The position numbers and the translations under genes are program-made. Positions 1 through 11,638 of a stretch of DNA of 64,000 bases are shown here, in pieces (position 1 is the first letter of the stretch; the number at the start of each line of letters is the position of its first letter). Source of the DNA: Dolomedes plantarius (Eukaryota; Arthropoda; Arachnida; Araneae; Dolomedidae); NCBI GenBank assembly GCA_907164885.2, contig OU015496.1, positions 186,027,781 through 186,091,780 on the forward strand, given 5' to 3'. The notes beneath the pieces were generated by a model. The model did no database searches. It was not told where the DNA came from and worked only from the letters and a program-made list of their open reading frames with translations.

Positions 1-126
1 AGCGTGGTTGATTCGAATTTTCCATCACGTGTCGAGAGGGTCAATATGCCGTTGGATCTGATCTATTTTAGAGTATAAAATATGACTTGAAAGATTATTA
101 TTTTCATTTATTATTCTGGTTTAATA

Positions 127-1345
127 CACTGAAGTGCCACTGAATTAGGGATAGCAAAGCCTATGCAAATTGTGTAGCGCTGCGCATCATGTATGCGCAA
201 GTGAGAGCGCTGTGGTAACTGCATATATAGCGCGTACTGTGGTTGTTCTGAATTAGTTGTTGGAATTGCCAGTATGGGTAAACTGCCTGATTTAGACTCC
301 TTCGATCGCAGACAAATCGTAGGTGCGCGACGCATGGGCCATTCAATTTCCGAAATCTTCAGACAGCTAGGATTTTCAAAGTTGACAGTGTCAAGAGTAT
401 ACCAAGAATACATGGATGGTGGAAAAAAAAATAGTGATCGGGCAAACTGCAAAGGACAATTAGCCTTGACAGTGCGTGGTGAGAGACGGCTCAGGCGTAT
501 TGTACGTAGCCAGCGAAGCCAAACATTAGCTCAAATTACCACCCAGTTTAATGACGGTGCCAGTCGTACAGTCAGTAAACGGACTGTGCAACGCTCGCTT
601 CACCGTATGGGTTTCGGGAGCCGTCGACCTACAAGAGTACCATTGCTCTATACTCGCCATCGGGCTGTACGTCTTGCCTGGGCAAGAGAACAGAGAGACT
701 GGAGTGTAGAGGACTGGAAACGAGTAGCATGGAGTGATGAGTCTCGATTCCGACTACTTAACGCCGACGGGAGGCTGAGAATATGGCGTCAGGCTCATGA
801 AGCCATGGATCCTGCATGCCTGGCTGGAACTGTACAAGGGCATGGTGGCTCAATCATGGTCTGGGGTGTTTTTCGTGGCACAGTTTGGGATCTTTGGTGC
901 GTGTACCAACCTCCCTCAATGCAATTCGGTAGGTAGAGTTGCTGGGTGATCACCTCCATCCGTTAATGCTGTTCTGTTATCCGTACGGTAATGGAGTTTT
1001 CCAGCAAGACAACTGTACCTCTCACAAGTCCCGGTTGGCTACTGGCTGGTTGGATGAGCATTCCTCTGACTTCTCTGTCATGAATTGGCCACCTAGAAGC
1101 CCAGACTTAAATCCTATTGAGCATCTTTGGGATATTATGGAACAAGGCGTGAAAGGCCATCACACAGCACCAAAGAACCTTACTGAATTATGGACAGCTT
1201 TAGCCAATATTTGGCAAGCCATTCCCGTGGAACGTTTCCAGAAACTTGTTGAATCTATGCCTCGTCGTGTGGCAGCCGTTATCAAGGCCAGAGGAGGCCC
1301 AACTCGTTACTAGGTAGATATCCCTAATTCAGTGGCACTTCAATG
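127..1345 (+). mobile_element. Tc1-like DNA transposon, complete ends, broken gene
   Basis: Terminal inverted repeats of about 26 bases (left 127-152, right 1320-1345) match with one mismatch and carry the core GAAGTGCCACTGAATTAGGG. A TA lies on each side (125-126, 1346-1347), the Tc1/mariner target duplication. At 1219 bases the element has normal full length, and it encloses one transposase reading frame. Confidence 0.93.
274..1313 (+). pseudogene. Tc1-like transposase, DD36E spacing, one frameshift and one stop
   Basis: This encoded the enzyme that cuts and joins the element's own ends. The frame starts at ATG 274 and ends at TAG 1311-1313, about 346 codons, normal for Tc1 transposases. 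The N-terminal part (residues 1-120) is a paired helix-turn-helix DNA-binding region. The DDE catalytic motifs follow: first Asp in WSDESRF, second in FQQDN, Glu in SPDLNPIEHLW. I count 36 residues between the second Asp and the Glu, so DD36E rather than the usual DD34E of Tc1. A one-base deletion near 885-895 shifts frame, and a TAG at 930-932 interrupts the second half. The copy cannot make active enzyme. Placement in a named DD36E clade (such as Incomer) is inference. Confidence 0.9.
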
Positions 1346-1349
1346 TATA

Positions 1350-2342
1350 TGACATGAAACTTTTTGATTTTATTTATTTTTATCTTTTCGCTCGCTGTTT
1401 GCCAGCTATCCCTAACGTGGCCGCCATATTGAGAGGGGTGATTCCACAAAGTGAAACAGCTTACATTTAGTTTTAAAAAATTGTTTTTTTTATTAACTAA
1501 AAATCAACGGTAATTAATTTCAATTCTGGAAGTTCTTCAGACCCTCGGCTGTTTTTAAAGACGCCTGTATGTAAAATTTCACGATCGTTGCTCCTAAACT
1601 GTGGATTTCTATACAATTATAGACAGACAAACATTCATTTTTATATATTAGATTGTTTTACTAGTAATTACTAATTTATTTACTAATTTACTTACTAATA
1701 TATTATTAATAGACTTATTAGTAATTTGTTCTTAGTAACTGTGGGTCGGAACCCACGGAGGGGGGGGGGAGGGGTGAAGAAAAAAAATTTTGGGGGTCGC
1801 GGATAGTTTGTAGTAAAGTTATGTCATATTGAATTAATTAAAAAATGTGCTTTAATTTTTTTACAATTACATGTTTCTAATATTTTTATTTATATTTTTA
1901 ATATGTTAAAAAATATACGATATGATATTGTTAAATAAGATGTCAAACAATCTTAGAATTAAAATTCTATCTTTTTTTTTTCCTTTTGGCTAAAATAGAA
2001 AGGCTTTCGATTGAATTTTTTTCTAAATTTATAACCCTTTCGGGCCCAACAATGAAACCCAAATGTGAACTTTAACACACATTTAATCATAAAAACGAAG
2101 TTTTTTAGTTCTATATAAATAAATAGAGTTTATAATTTTCTATGTTTTGATAAATTTTAACAATTTTTTAATTTTAAAATCCTTTTCTTTTTTAATTTTA
2201 GTTAATTTTTACCTAAATGAAATACAAATACATATTATTTAAATATGAAATTTCAGTCACATGAGGTAAAACAAGTGCAGAAAGTATGCAACATTTTTTT
2301 ATTGTTATTATGCAAAGTAAATATGTACCAAAAATCTAGTTA
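1350..2342. other. AT-rich stretch with a hAT-like remnant
   Basis: No gene is visible. Around 1738-1870 there is the string CTGTGGGTCG, a G run, then GGGTCGCGGATAGTTTG and following bases. That stretch resembles part of the 434-base satellite unit at 14.1-17.5 kb, so it is probably a diverged copy of the same source. The rest is A/T-rich sequence with nothing recognisable. Confidence 0.45.
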
Positions 2343-2412
2343 ATTGATTTTTTTCTTTTTTCTTTCTTTCTTTTTGTTTGTTTGTTTGTTTGTTGTTGTT
2401 GTTGTTGTTGTT
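2343..2412 (+). repeat. T-rich simple repeat (TTTC, TTTG, TTG)
   Basis: Consecutive runs of TTTC, TTTG and then TTG units. The open frame over it, rich in Leu and Phe, is an artefact of the repeat. Confidence 0.85.
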
Positions 2413-2775
2413 ATCATTTTCTTTTTTACTTTTTTATTTTGCTACTACGGAAATATTTTCATTGAAGCCGAGTGATTATTTACTTAAGTTGGGTCGTGGT
2501 GCTCCACTGGTTTCTATTTCAAGTTATTATATAGGAATCTCGCATAGGAATATCGCATTTAATACATATACAAGGATAATCTATTACAGATCAGTATTCA
2601 GTAACGCCAGATTAAACAAACTCTTAGCAGAACTGAATATCAAACCCACCTGATCACTTGAGAAATTTTTAATACATACATAGCTGTAATTAAAATTTTT
2701 TCATTTGCTTAATCTAAATTTTACGATCAATCAAATTCTTACCTAGGACAGAATGAGATGAACATAGAGTGATAT

Positions 2776-3147
2776 ATAATGTTGTTATTGTGGCTTATGT
2801 CCCTTCATCGACAGTATATCAGATCAAGTCCACAAAGGCTATTGGGCAGAGTTGTGCGGCTCCGGTTTTGAACAGCACCACAAGGGTCGGAGTCCGACTT
2901 GGCTAAAGACCCGGTCCCGTAATTTTGAACCGAGTCAAGTGACGAGACCGGTACACTTGATCCCGCACCTTCAGAGGTAAATTTTAAGAACTTATAGGAC
3001 ACGACAGATTTTTCGTGCACCTGCCACCATTGGCATACACGGCGGTGGATTTGTCAGCGACCGGCATCGAACCAGAGACATTCAGATCACTGGCTCGCTG
3101 TCTTTGCCATTCAGTTACATTAAGATACTCTGGCGATCAGCGCCGGA
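2776..3147 (-). mobile_element. tRNA-derived SINE, type 1
   Basis: Read on the minus strand, a tRNA-like head with a B box (GGTTCGATGCC, near 3067-3077) is followed by a body and a TTG/AAC-type tail at 2779-2790. The same head, body (GACCGG, GTCGGACTCCGACCC) and tail occur on the plus strand at 44.24-44.84 kb. A repeated unit with a tRNA head and short-repeat tail is typical of SINEs. Confidence 0.65.
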
Positions 3148-4492
3148 AATTTCAAAAGTGAGTTTTGTAAGTACGCTTTTTTAGAATGATAAAATTTTTT
3201 TTAATTAAATGTATTTGGTATATTTTGGAAGCTGAACATCTAGCAAATGCCGATAAATCGTAAAATTGACATTAATAGGTGCAGAAAACCGAAATATTTG
3301 TCCATCAAAATTGTCGATTTCGTGAAATTCGGAAAACAGCTTTGGGGAAAAAGTTTCGTTTACAATGAGAAACATTTTTGACTTTATAAAAATGTGTATA
3401 TCCTTAAAGATAAAGAGTTGCAGAACACATGGAAGTAAAAAATTTGTCGATTGGTGTACGGAAAAGTTGAATTTTGCATGCATAAAAATAGTGGAAATTT
3501 GCGAAACGGAAAGGAGCTGGCCCACCCGGAATGTCAGCTGTTTCTGTTGTCCGCTTCTTTTGAGTTCGGCGGTTTTTATTTAATAATTAAAAAAGTTTAA
3601 AGTTTTGAAAGGTGATGATGGCATCAGTGCACGCGTCTCATCCGTCCGCGTCGTAATTTTTCGACTTATTATTTTACTCGCTTACAATTCCAGCAAGTTC
3701 GTGAAATTTGTTTCTACTTAATGAACAACTGATGAGGATTCTTCCGCCACCAGTTTTGAATTCATCAGAAGTCTTTCTATTTTTTAAACACTTTTTCCCC
3801 CATGAGATTTAATATTTACATTCGGCCATGTTGCCAAAAGGAAAAAATATTAGTTGAGAACGAGTCATTTAATAATTGAAATCCAGAAATAATTTTAAAG
3901 TACCAGAAATAATTTTAATTTTAGGAAATGAGAAGTTAACACCTTTAGAATTTTTTCTAATTGAATAAACTTCTTTTTTGTTTAAAAAGCAAAATTCGAA
4001 AACAGAAATTTGAAAGAATTAATTCAAAAGCCAAAAACTGAAATTTGATAAAGAGAATTTTAAATAATTATTTCGTTTTTTAAAAATTCTAATATATTTT
4101 TAAAAGTGATTAAGCAGTTTTTAATCTTTAAGAAATGAAACCATTTCATTTTAAATCGAAAAAGGCAACACATCGGGTTGCCACTTGGCTAGTATCAATT
4201 AAAATCCTTAAATTTTTTATTATAAGTTTACCATACGTATATAAATAAAATTGTGCCTTTAATTATTTTTGTATGAAACTAAAGTCTTAAATATTTTTTT
4301 TTCTATTCTGCCTGCTATTTTTTATTTTGTTTTTTATATTTTTATTTTATGGTCTATAAATTTGAAAAATATTTGTGATTTCAAAGAATTATTCACAGTT
4401 TTGTGACAAACACTTCAGTCAACAATTCTGAGAAATTTGGATGATATCAGAAGAAAATGAATGCGCATGGAGCCTTTTGAAATTATTTTTGA
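3148..4492. other. No recognised feature
   Basis: AT-rich DNA with only short open frames in both directions. A small GC-rich patch lies at 3620-3650. I see no splice-bounded coding pattern or repeat relationship. Confidence 0.4.
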
Positions 4493-5200
4493 CTAGCTGA
4501 AAACCCGCGCTTCGCTACGGAGTACATTCAAATTAAATACAACGGTCAACGTATGCAATTTATGCCAAAAAATAAATATATATATTTATAATAAATGCGA
4601 TGATCAATGTATACAATTGATGTAAAATATATATCTATCTATCTATATATATATATATATATATTTATAAAAAAATCATAAGGGATATGCATTTTTTTTG
4701 GATAATATCCAATCGTCTGCTGCATTAGAAAGAGAAAAAATATTTTTTTTTGTCTATTTAGTTGTTACGCACGTGACGATAAATTTATTGAAAGTACCAG
4801 AAAAAGAAATCACGTGATCAGCATTTAATAAATTAAATTCTAAAAATTAATCTTTAAAAATTCACCAAAAATCAGGAAATGGAGGTAAAAATTCGAAAAA
4901 AATTTCATTTTGAAGGAATTTTTATGATCTTTCTCGTGATATAAATTTTATAACCCTCAATGTATTATTTTAAATGCAAACGTAAAAAAAGTTTAAAAAA
5001 CAGCTTAAAAATTTAATTTAAAAAAATCTAAGAAGAATTTTTTTTAAATCTTTCTTAGTGCACCCCTACACTATTAGAAGAATCGCCATGCAAAATTTCA
5101 GCCCTTTAGGTTCAGCGGTTTGGTATGTGCGTTGTATGTCAGTCAGTCAGTCAGTGAATCAATGAATGAGTCAGTTACGGAACTGTTTTATATATATAGA
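4493..5200 (-). mobile_element. Non-autonomous Helitron, family 1, copy A
   Basis: On the minus strand the copy begins TCTATATATATAAAACAGTT after a host A and ends TTTTCAGCTAG before a host T, with no target duplication. These are Helitron rules: 5' TC, 3' CTRR, A|T insertion. Just before the 3' end is a GC-rich imperfect hairpin, CCGTAGCGAAGCGCGGG. Seven copies lie in this window. No Rep/helicase frame is present. Confidence 0.75.
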
Positions 5201-7070
5201 TTAAACAGGTCTTATTCCTCACCATAATACTTATTCTAAGTACCTTCAATGTAGGAGAAAGAATATTAATTATCCTCATGTGGTATACAGAGCAAAATAT
5301 TGAAAATTAATGAAGAACGAGATTGGAGGTCTCTTGTTCCCTTAAAGATACTATCTTTCGGAGGCCTTCTTGCCCTAATGCGGTGATCCGCCTGTGCAGA
5401 AGCGGAAAAATATTTTGACAAATAGATCTACAAACTGCTAACTAGATGGGCACATAAATCTGAACGTGTAATAAGAAACTAAAAAAAAAAATAATAATTT
5501 CACCTGCCTGATGGATATATCTTAGTTTTATGTAAAACTTCTACAGCAGATTCTTTGCAGAATGGAAATCTTATTCTATATCCTCTTTTTCATATTCATA
5601 AAGCAGATCAACCCGTTGATAAATTCTTTTTCTAAGTATAAAATTACTGTCATCAGAGTCAATACACAACATTGATAGAATCAGCCTTATTGAAAATGTA
5701 TTTAATCAATGATCAAATTCGTTAATTGGCCGAATTCGGGCAATGAAAATAACCGCCATTTGATCAGAGATATAATCAGAGTTAGCTTTGGTGAGACGCA
5801 GCTCTCTGATTAAATAGCAGTCAACCGCCGATTGACTGCTAACCGAGTATGGTGGTACCGTGTCTGAGAGATCTCAATTTTAATCCAAGATTTCGGAACA
5901 CGAGAAAATTTTAATCCATGAAAATCACGTCTTCAAATAATGACGTTTTTTTAAAGTTACTCTGCTACTTAACTTGTCTAATTAGAATGACGGCATTTTC
6001 AAGTAGTTCAGGTTTAGAGATAAGAATTTTATCTGAACTCCGGTGAACAATTAAATCAGCAGAAATCTATTTGTTCTAGAAATGTTATTGTTAACCGTTG
6101 TTGCAATATGCCCGTGCTCTTAATGGGACTGTTAAATAGAATGAAATCATTTCTAGGACGGATGGGCGTGATATTATTTTCACACGACAGACCAGAAAAT
6201 TGTACGGCATTTGTGTATTCATCATTTTTCTGCTGCATCGTTAATAAGCGTTTCCAACCCGTGGCAATGCATATTCATTTCGAACCACTGCGTTCCGGTC
6301 CTGTGAGATCGTTCATACATTGCGACGTTTTCAGGAGGGTTGGAAGCTGGCGATGTGGCAGCTGCGAACACCAGCATGAGGATATCTCTCTGCATTGCGA
6401 AGATTACGTAACGCGTGAATTCAGAATGATGAAGGATCGCCGGAATGAATCGTCTCGTTGCGATGAAGTCTTCTGTGACAGTCACTGCAATTGCCAATAA
6501 TTAACAACTGCCAGTTGTTTACCCTCGTCTTCGACTTTCCATAGGGTTCCGTTGCCCCAGCCGGCGTGAGTTAGTTTTGCATTTTGTAATAACCTCTGCT
6601 GATAGACAGTTCAGTGAATTAATAATACCGACTGTTTCATATTCGCTGATGTTTCGTAGTGATTTTGTGTACTGTCGGTTTTCGGAGTTAGGACGGCAGG
6701 CTGGAAATCTCTGTCGTTGGCAATGAAGCGGACTTTCTTAAATGAATCGAAAATTGACGCTTAACATGTAGCCGCAAGTAGTGTTTTATGTTCGTCTCTG
6801 TTTTCTTTGCTTGGTATCTGGTTTGGTCTTAGTCCAGTAAAAAAGTTATTTTGTAGACTTGACCACTTTTCCCTCTGAACAGGAGGAACGGTCCATTCCA
6901 TGTTCTCTACTTTGTAACTCTACCTATACTGGAACAAGAACAATGCAGAACTTTTTCTATTCTGGCAATTGATCTTTTTTAAATTTGAGATTTTCCGATA
7001 GAGGTGTAGGAGCAGGGTACTTTAACACTGCTACCATGCTTCACCATGCTATCGCTTAACCATGCGAAAT
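5201..7070. other. Mostly featureless, with one hairpin and a Cys-rich open frame
   Basis: A perfect 10-base inverted repeat (TAGCAGTCAA, 5815-5824 and 5832-5841, loop 7) is present. A 130-codon plus-strand frame at 6108-6500 ends in a cysteine-rich tail of about 50 residues with no family I recognise. A 91-codon frame overlaps it on the minus strand, so neither can be trusted. No repeats are seen. Confidence 0.35.
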
Positions 7071-7175
7071 GGCATTCATTAGATGGGATATCGTTGCATA
7101 GCCGGAAAGGGCTAGTTATTGGGGAGGTGGCTTCGAAGCCCAAAGGTCGCGGGTTCGATCACCTGGCAGGCAGTT
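7071..7175 (+). mobile_element. Possible tRNA-like SINE head
   Basis: GCGGGTTCGATCACC at about 7149-7163 resembles a tRNA B box, and the stretch before it (GGCTAGTTATTGGGGAGGTGG) has an A-box look. There is no clear tail or second copy, so this may be a SINE fragment or chance. Confidence 0.3.
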
Positions 7176-7864
7176 GCTTGACTTCGGTCTCGGTCTAGGA
7201 GTTAAAAAAGTTCAGCAATCGTCTCAACTATATCGAATTTTCTCTTATGGCCTTTATGGTTTACGTCAATATGTACCAGGCCAGCAAACTCCAGAGAAGC
7301 TCCTTAGTTTAAGGGATAAGGTAAGTATTGATCATACACTACCCCATAATTGGAAGTTGTGGATTATTAGAGAACTAAGTGTTATGGCAGACTTTAAGTA
7401 TTGAGATTGGATGTTTTTTGACGCTCTTCAGTCGTTTCTTTGCACGAGCGTTAAACACATCGGATCGACATTACAATTCAAATAAGTGCTCCTTTTTGGA
7501 ATCAGTGCAAGTGAATCAGAAAACTTCTTTTAAACTATTCATATCGAAAGATAACGAGAAATTTAGTATTCTACAGCCTCTGGTTAACAAGTGATTGTGA
7601 TAAGAATTTATCAAAAATTGAAGATGAGAACGTGCTTTCAAGCGTATAACAAACTTCCCACAGGAAAAGAGTGAAGAAGAATATAACTAAAACTTTTGAT
7701 GTATATAATTTATGTTATCTTGATCTACTCAGTTGGGTAGGGGATTCTTATGGCTGATGGGAGGCCCAGCCTCTTCGATGTTCTTTATTTCATTCCCGTA
7801 GTTCCCAAGTGTTCGGGTCAGCCAGAATAGTTAGCACAGATGCATTGCCCGAGCATGTGTACGG

Positions 7865-8049
7865 CAATAGCGCGCTTTAACCGTACGCTCTTTCGCGAGT
7901 GCTTGGAGCGTACGGGATTGCGAGCGGGAAAACTTGCAGTACGCTCAAAAGCAGCTTTCCCTTCCTCCCCGACACCTTCACACGGGCACTCAATCGCGCG
8001 GGATCGTGATTTCATGCGGGAAAGAGCGTACGTGTAAAGGGCGCTATTG
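7865..8049. mobile_element. GC-rich fold-back element, MITE-like
   Basis: The outer arms are inverted copies: CAATAGCGC at left and GCGCTATTG at right, then CGTACGCTCTTTC (7881-7893) and GAAAGAGCGTACG (8019-8031). Arms are about 35 bases with small mismatches, enclosing about 115 bases of CpG-rich DNA. Long open frames on both strands are by-products of the high GC. No target duplication could be fixed. Confidence 0.55.
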
Positions 8050-8051
8050 GC

Positions 8052-9553
8052 TGTTTGTGAAGACGGCAGGTTTTTAAAGCGCACTCTAATTTCAACGCTG
8101 AATTACCTTGGAGTTTTTTTTGAGGAGAAGTTGTGCGAGATTGGGCAGCGGTTGCACTACTGCTGTACAGTCGGTAATTCCATAGCTGTGGCCTTATGTT
8201 CAGACACGAAATAATAGTCAACTGCAATTTGTTTGGAAGTCAGATCATCCCCACTAATGCTTTTATTTTGCTGGTAAAAACCATCTAAACGCAAAATCGG
8301 AAAAATATCAAGAAAATTTCTTCGCTACTCGCAAACAAACCAAATCTGAGGACAAAAATTAGAATCGGTGGCGTCATATAGAACCTTCTGGAAGAAATAG
8401 TTTCTGTGCATGTGTAGAAACTGATATGAAATCAAATTCAGGGTTTACTGACAATATTTCTACTCTTGTGAGTATTGACTGATCCCACTTTTGTTTACTG
8501 AAATTTTGTTTGTTGTTTGTTATGTAATTTCTTTTATTATGATACTGATCTGAGTTTCGAATATTAGAAAATGAAAGGCAACTTTCAAGAAGAAGCCTGT
8601 ATGCAAAATTCGTGCTGGAGAACTTTCTACGCGGCCTCTGTAACACTGTAGATATAAACGACTTGTTCGAATTCGTTACTCTCTTGTAAATGTTTTATAT
8701 ATTCTGGGCGTAAAATGAACCTAGATCTGTGAGAGGGCAAAGGAACCCCATAATATGGTCTAAATATATAACACAAAAGCTGTATATATCTCACATGGAA
8801 AAAAAAAATTGCGCTCGCATTGGTTTCATCACCGCAGCCCTCTAGTTCAAAACCCAAATTACGATCCCGCATCCTGTTCGGTAAAACGAACCCATTCATG
8901 TGTTTTCGAGAAGTTAAAAGAAGAACAAAAAGTCGGAAACCCGCACAGATTAGCATCTCTCGGTGGCATCCGCCGGACTTATGACCGCAATAATTCTGGA
9001 ATTGATTCTGGAACAAGAGGCGTCATTGTGTTCGCCCGTGTCTTAATCGACGCTCACTGACCTTGGAGGGACGAGGGAAGAAGAACAAAAAACGGACATT
9101 TACCGTCTGTTCGAAAATTGACGTTTTTCTTTCTCCGCGAGCTCGTCTTGGTGGCAACAAACTACGCGCGCGCGCTTGACCGCTCCTCCCGGGTTCAAGG
9201 AATACGGACACTTTCCAATTTAACGCTCGACCGAACGAAATAAAAAATTCCAGGATAAGTGGCGGACGGCAACGATCCCTCAATGGCGAGTTGTTTTGAC
9301 ATTGCACTTTGTAGGGCCATATCCGTGAAACTGACTGCAGAGCTGTTGCTGTTTTGATGACAGTGCTTCTCCGATAATTTAACGCTGAAAACGGCGAAAT
9401 TTTCTGGTTTTCTTTTCAGATTTGTCGCAAAAATAATAAAGGTTCCTACGGGATTTTTTCGTTGGTCCTTTTTCTGCTTAACCGACTAAATATCCACAGG
9501 TTTTTCTGGAAATTTTTTTTCTTTAAACATTAAAATAGCTAAAGTTTACTGTT
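8052..9553. other. Unassigned; CpG-rich patch at 9.06-9.30 kb
   Basis: Frames of 83-129 codons occur on both strands, but they overlap each other and match nothing I know. The 9060-9300 part is richer in CpG (a run of CGCG around 9168) than its surroundings and might be regulatory or a diverged exon. From about 9480 the sequence drifts into a degenerate relative of the array that follows. Confidence 0.35.
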
Positions 9554-10080
9554 GGTCTCAAGCAAAAACATAAAAATGTCCACTGTTTTTTATTGTGTAC
9601 TGCACGCAAAACCGTAAAAATATCCACAGGTATTTAGCTTTATTTTGCACAAAACCTTACTATGGTCAGCGGAATTTTACGGCAGGTCTCAAGCAAAAAC
9701 ATAAAAATGTCCACTGTTTTTTATTGTGTACTGCACGCAAAACCGTAAAAATATCCACAGGTATTTAGCTTGATTTTGCACAAAACCTTACTATGGTCAG
9801 CGGAATTTTACGGCAGGTCTCAAGCAAAAACATAAAAATGTCCACTGTTTTTTATTGTGTACTGCACGCAAAACCGTAAAAATATCCACAGGTATTTAGC
9901 TTGATTTTGCACAAAACCTTACTATGGTCAGCGGAATTTTACGGCAGGTCTCAAGCAAAAACATAAAAATGTCCACTGTTTTTTATTGTGTACTGCACGC
10001 AAAACCGTAAAAATATCCACAGGTATTTAGCTTTATTTTGCACAAAACCTTACTATGGCGGCCAGCTGAATTTTACGGCA
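9554..10080. repeat. 131-bp tandem array, four units
   Basis: Units start at GGTCTCAAGC at 9554, 9685, 9816 and 9947, an exact 131-base spacing. The last unit carries three extra bases (GGCGGCCAGC). Units are nearly identical and include ATATCCACAGGTATTTAGCT. A diverged half unit precedes them. Confidence 0.95.
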
Positions 10081-11276
10081 GGTTTTACGCGAAAACCTTA
10101 AAAATGTTCTCTTTTGCTAAATTAAATTGTCTTTATAAAAAAAGTTAAAAAGACTAAAGAGTTTTCAATTTACATAAAATAGTAAAAACATCTCTGGGTT
10201 TTTACTGCTGATTCTACCAGAGTAGCGAGTTATAAACTTTTCGGACCTCAGTACTGAACAGTAGGGAAATGCTTGTTAACGCGATGAACTAAATAGACAG
10301 TCTAACTTCTCTGAAAACGTGTATGGTTCGTTTCCTTGGAATTCTAGGATTTGGGGGCTCTCCAAGTTCGTATAATAAGACGCTACAATTTCAATTAAGA
10401 AATCGCTACAGTGAACTAGGGGCAACTGCGTGTGGTATGGACATATTAAATCACCGAGCTCAAATGTCTACTTCAGAGGTTACGATTCCTATATTGAAAG
10501 GGGGAATTGAACCATACTGAAGAGATCCAAATTGCGTTCGTTGAGCATATTGCTACCGCGATGCCACTGTGTTATTGAAACAAACTAGATCCAAAAAAAT
10601 ATTCTTCATAAATGAAATACTTTTCATTTCCGCCGTCAGCGAAAGTTCATATTTTTAAACCTTTGTTAAAGATTAATTTCTAAAGATTATTTTATTTATA
10701 CAGTTAGTATATGTAGGCATGTGGACATAGAAAAACTACGTGTTGAAAATAATTCATTGTGGTATATATAATTTACGAATTCATATTGCGTATCACTTTG
10801 CTCACTATACTTGTGAATTACTATCGAAACAAGGACAATATGATGTACGAATGCTCTGCGATATGAAACATGTTTCATTACCATTATATGGTTTCAACGT
10901 TAGACGTTTTAGCGCATCCAACTGGAGCAAGAAACAGATAGTTGATCCTTAGAAACCAAGCCACCTGGTTTCATTCTTGGAACATCAAATGGGAATGCTA
11001 GGTAAACAAAATAAAAACGCCGTTTAAAGGCTAAGGGTTATGAAATTAGAATGAAGGGGTGGGTAACTGCGTTTTCAGGTAACTTGTTTTTCCCTGCGGA
11101 CCTGGAGAGTAATTCAGAAAAATTGGTGCAAATTAGGCAATGTGCTTTGGAATATATAGAGAACAATATTACAGACTGAATTTCTGTTTCATATTGTACA
11201 TAGGAGGCACAGTTTGGACGAGGTCTTGTTATAATAGGCTGAAAAATATTTAAAGTGTTAAAGTCCATTCGTTTTT
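10081..11276. other. No recognised feature
   Basis: AT-rich DNA with short frames of 62-76 codons on both strands. None carries a known motif, and there are no clear repeats. Confidence 0.4.
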
Positions 11277-11638
11277 ATTGTTGTTTTCGTTGTTGTTGTT
11301 TCTAATGCCACTGGTCGGAATCGTATTCCAAACCAGATCCATACAGACTAGCGGGCTAAGGGGTGCGGCCCCTGTTTATATAATGGCACCATGAGGGTCG
11401 GAGTCCCATTTAGCCAGATTCCACCTAAATTTTGACCGAGCACCCCCAGGGGCGACATCTGGAGGGATCGTATCATCTCCCACCCTCTCTGATCTCATAG
11501 AGTGGCTTTCCAGTCTACGGAGTTAACTTGCTCATAATCGGTCTAGACACGGAGGTATTTAATGACTCTTGTCGGGATTTAATCCGAGCATCCTCAGCAT
11601 CGGAAGCCGAAGCGCTACCACTAGGCTACCTCAAGCCC
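11277..11638 (-). mobile_element. tRNA-derived SINE, type 2, copy 1
   Basis: On the minus strand the head reads GAGGTAGCCTAGTGGTAGCG (A-box region). A degenerate B box follows, then a body with CCTCCGTG, CTCATGGTG and a (TTG)n/(AAC)n tail at 11277-11302. Related copies lie at 41.9-42.2 kb (minus) and 56.5-56.9 kb (plus). Confidence 0.75.

Noticed and set aside
2805..3020. 71-codon minus-strand protein
   Set aside because: It lies entirely within a tRNA-derived SINE and reads its body.
6222..6497. 91-codon minus-strand frame as a gene
   Set aside because: It overlaps an equally open plus-strand frame, has no motif, and no splice or promoter signal was seen.
7149..7163. True tRNA genes at 7.15, 44.3, 56.5 and 58.55 kb
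   Set aside because: Only B-box-like strings are present. No full cloverleaf could be folded, and three of the four belong to SINE-like repeats.
9554..10080. CRISPR-like repeat array
   Set aside because: Whole 131-base units are identical, with no alternation of repeat and unique spacer. The genome is eukaryotic.
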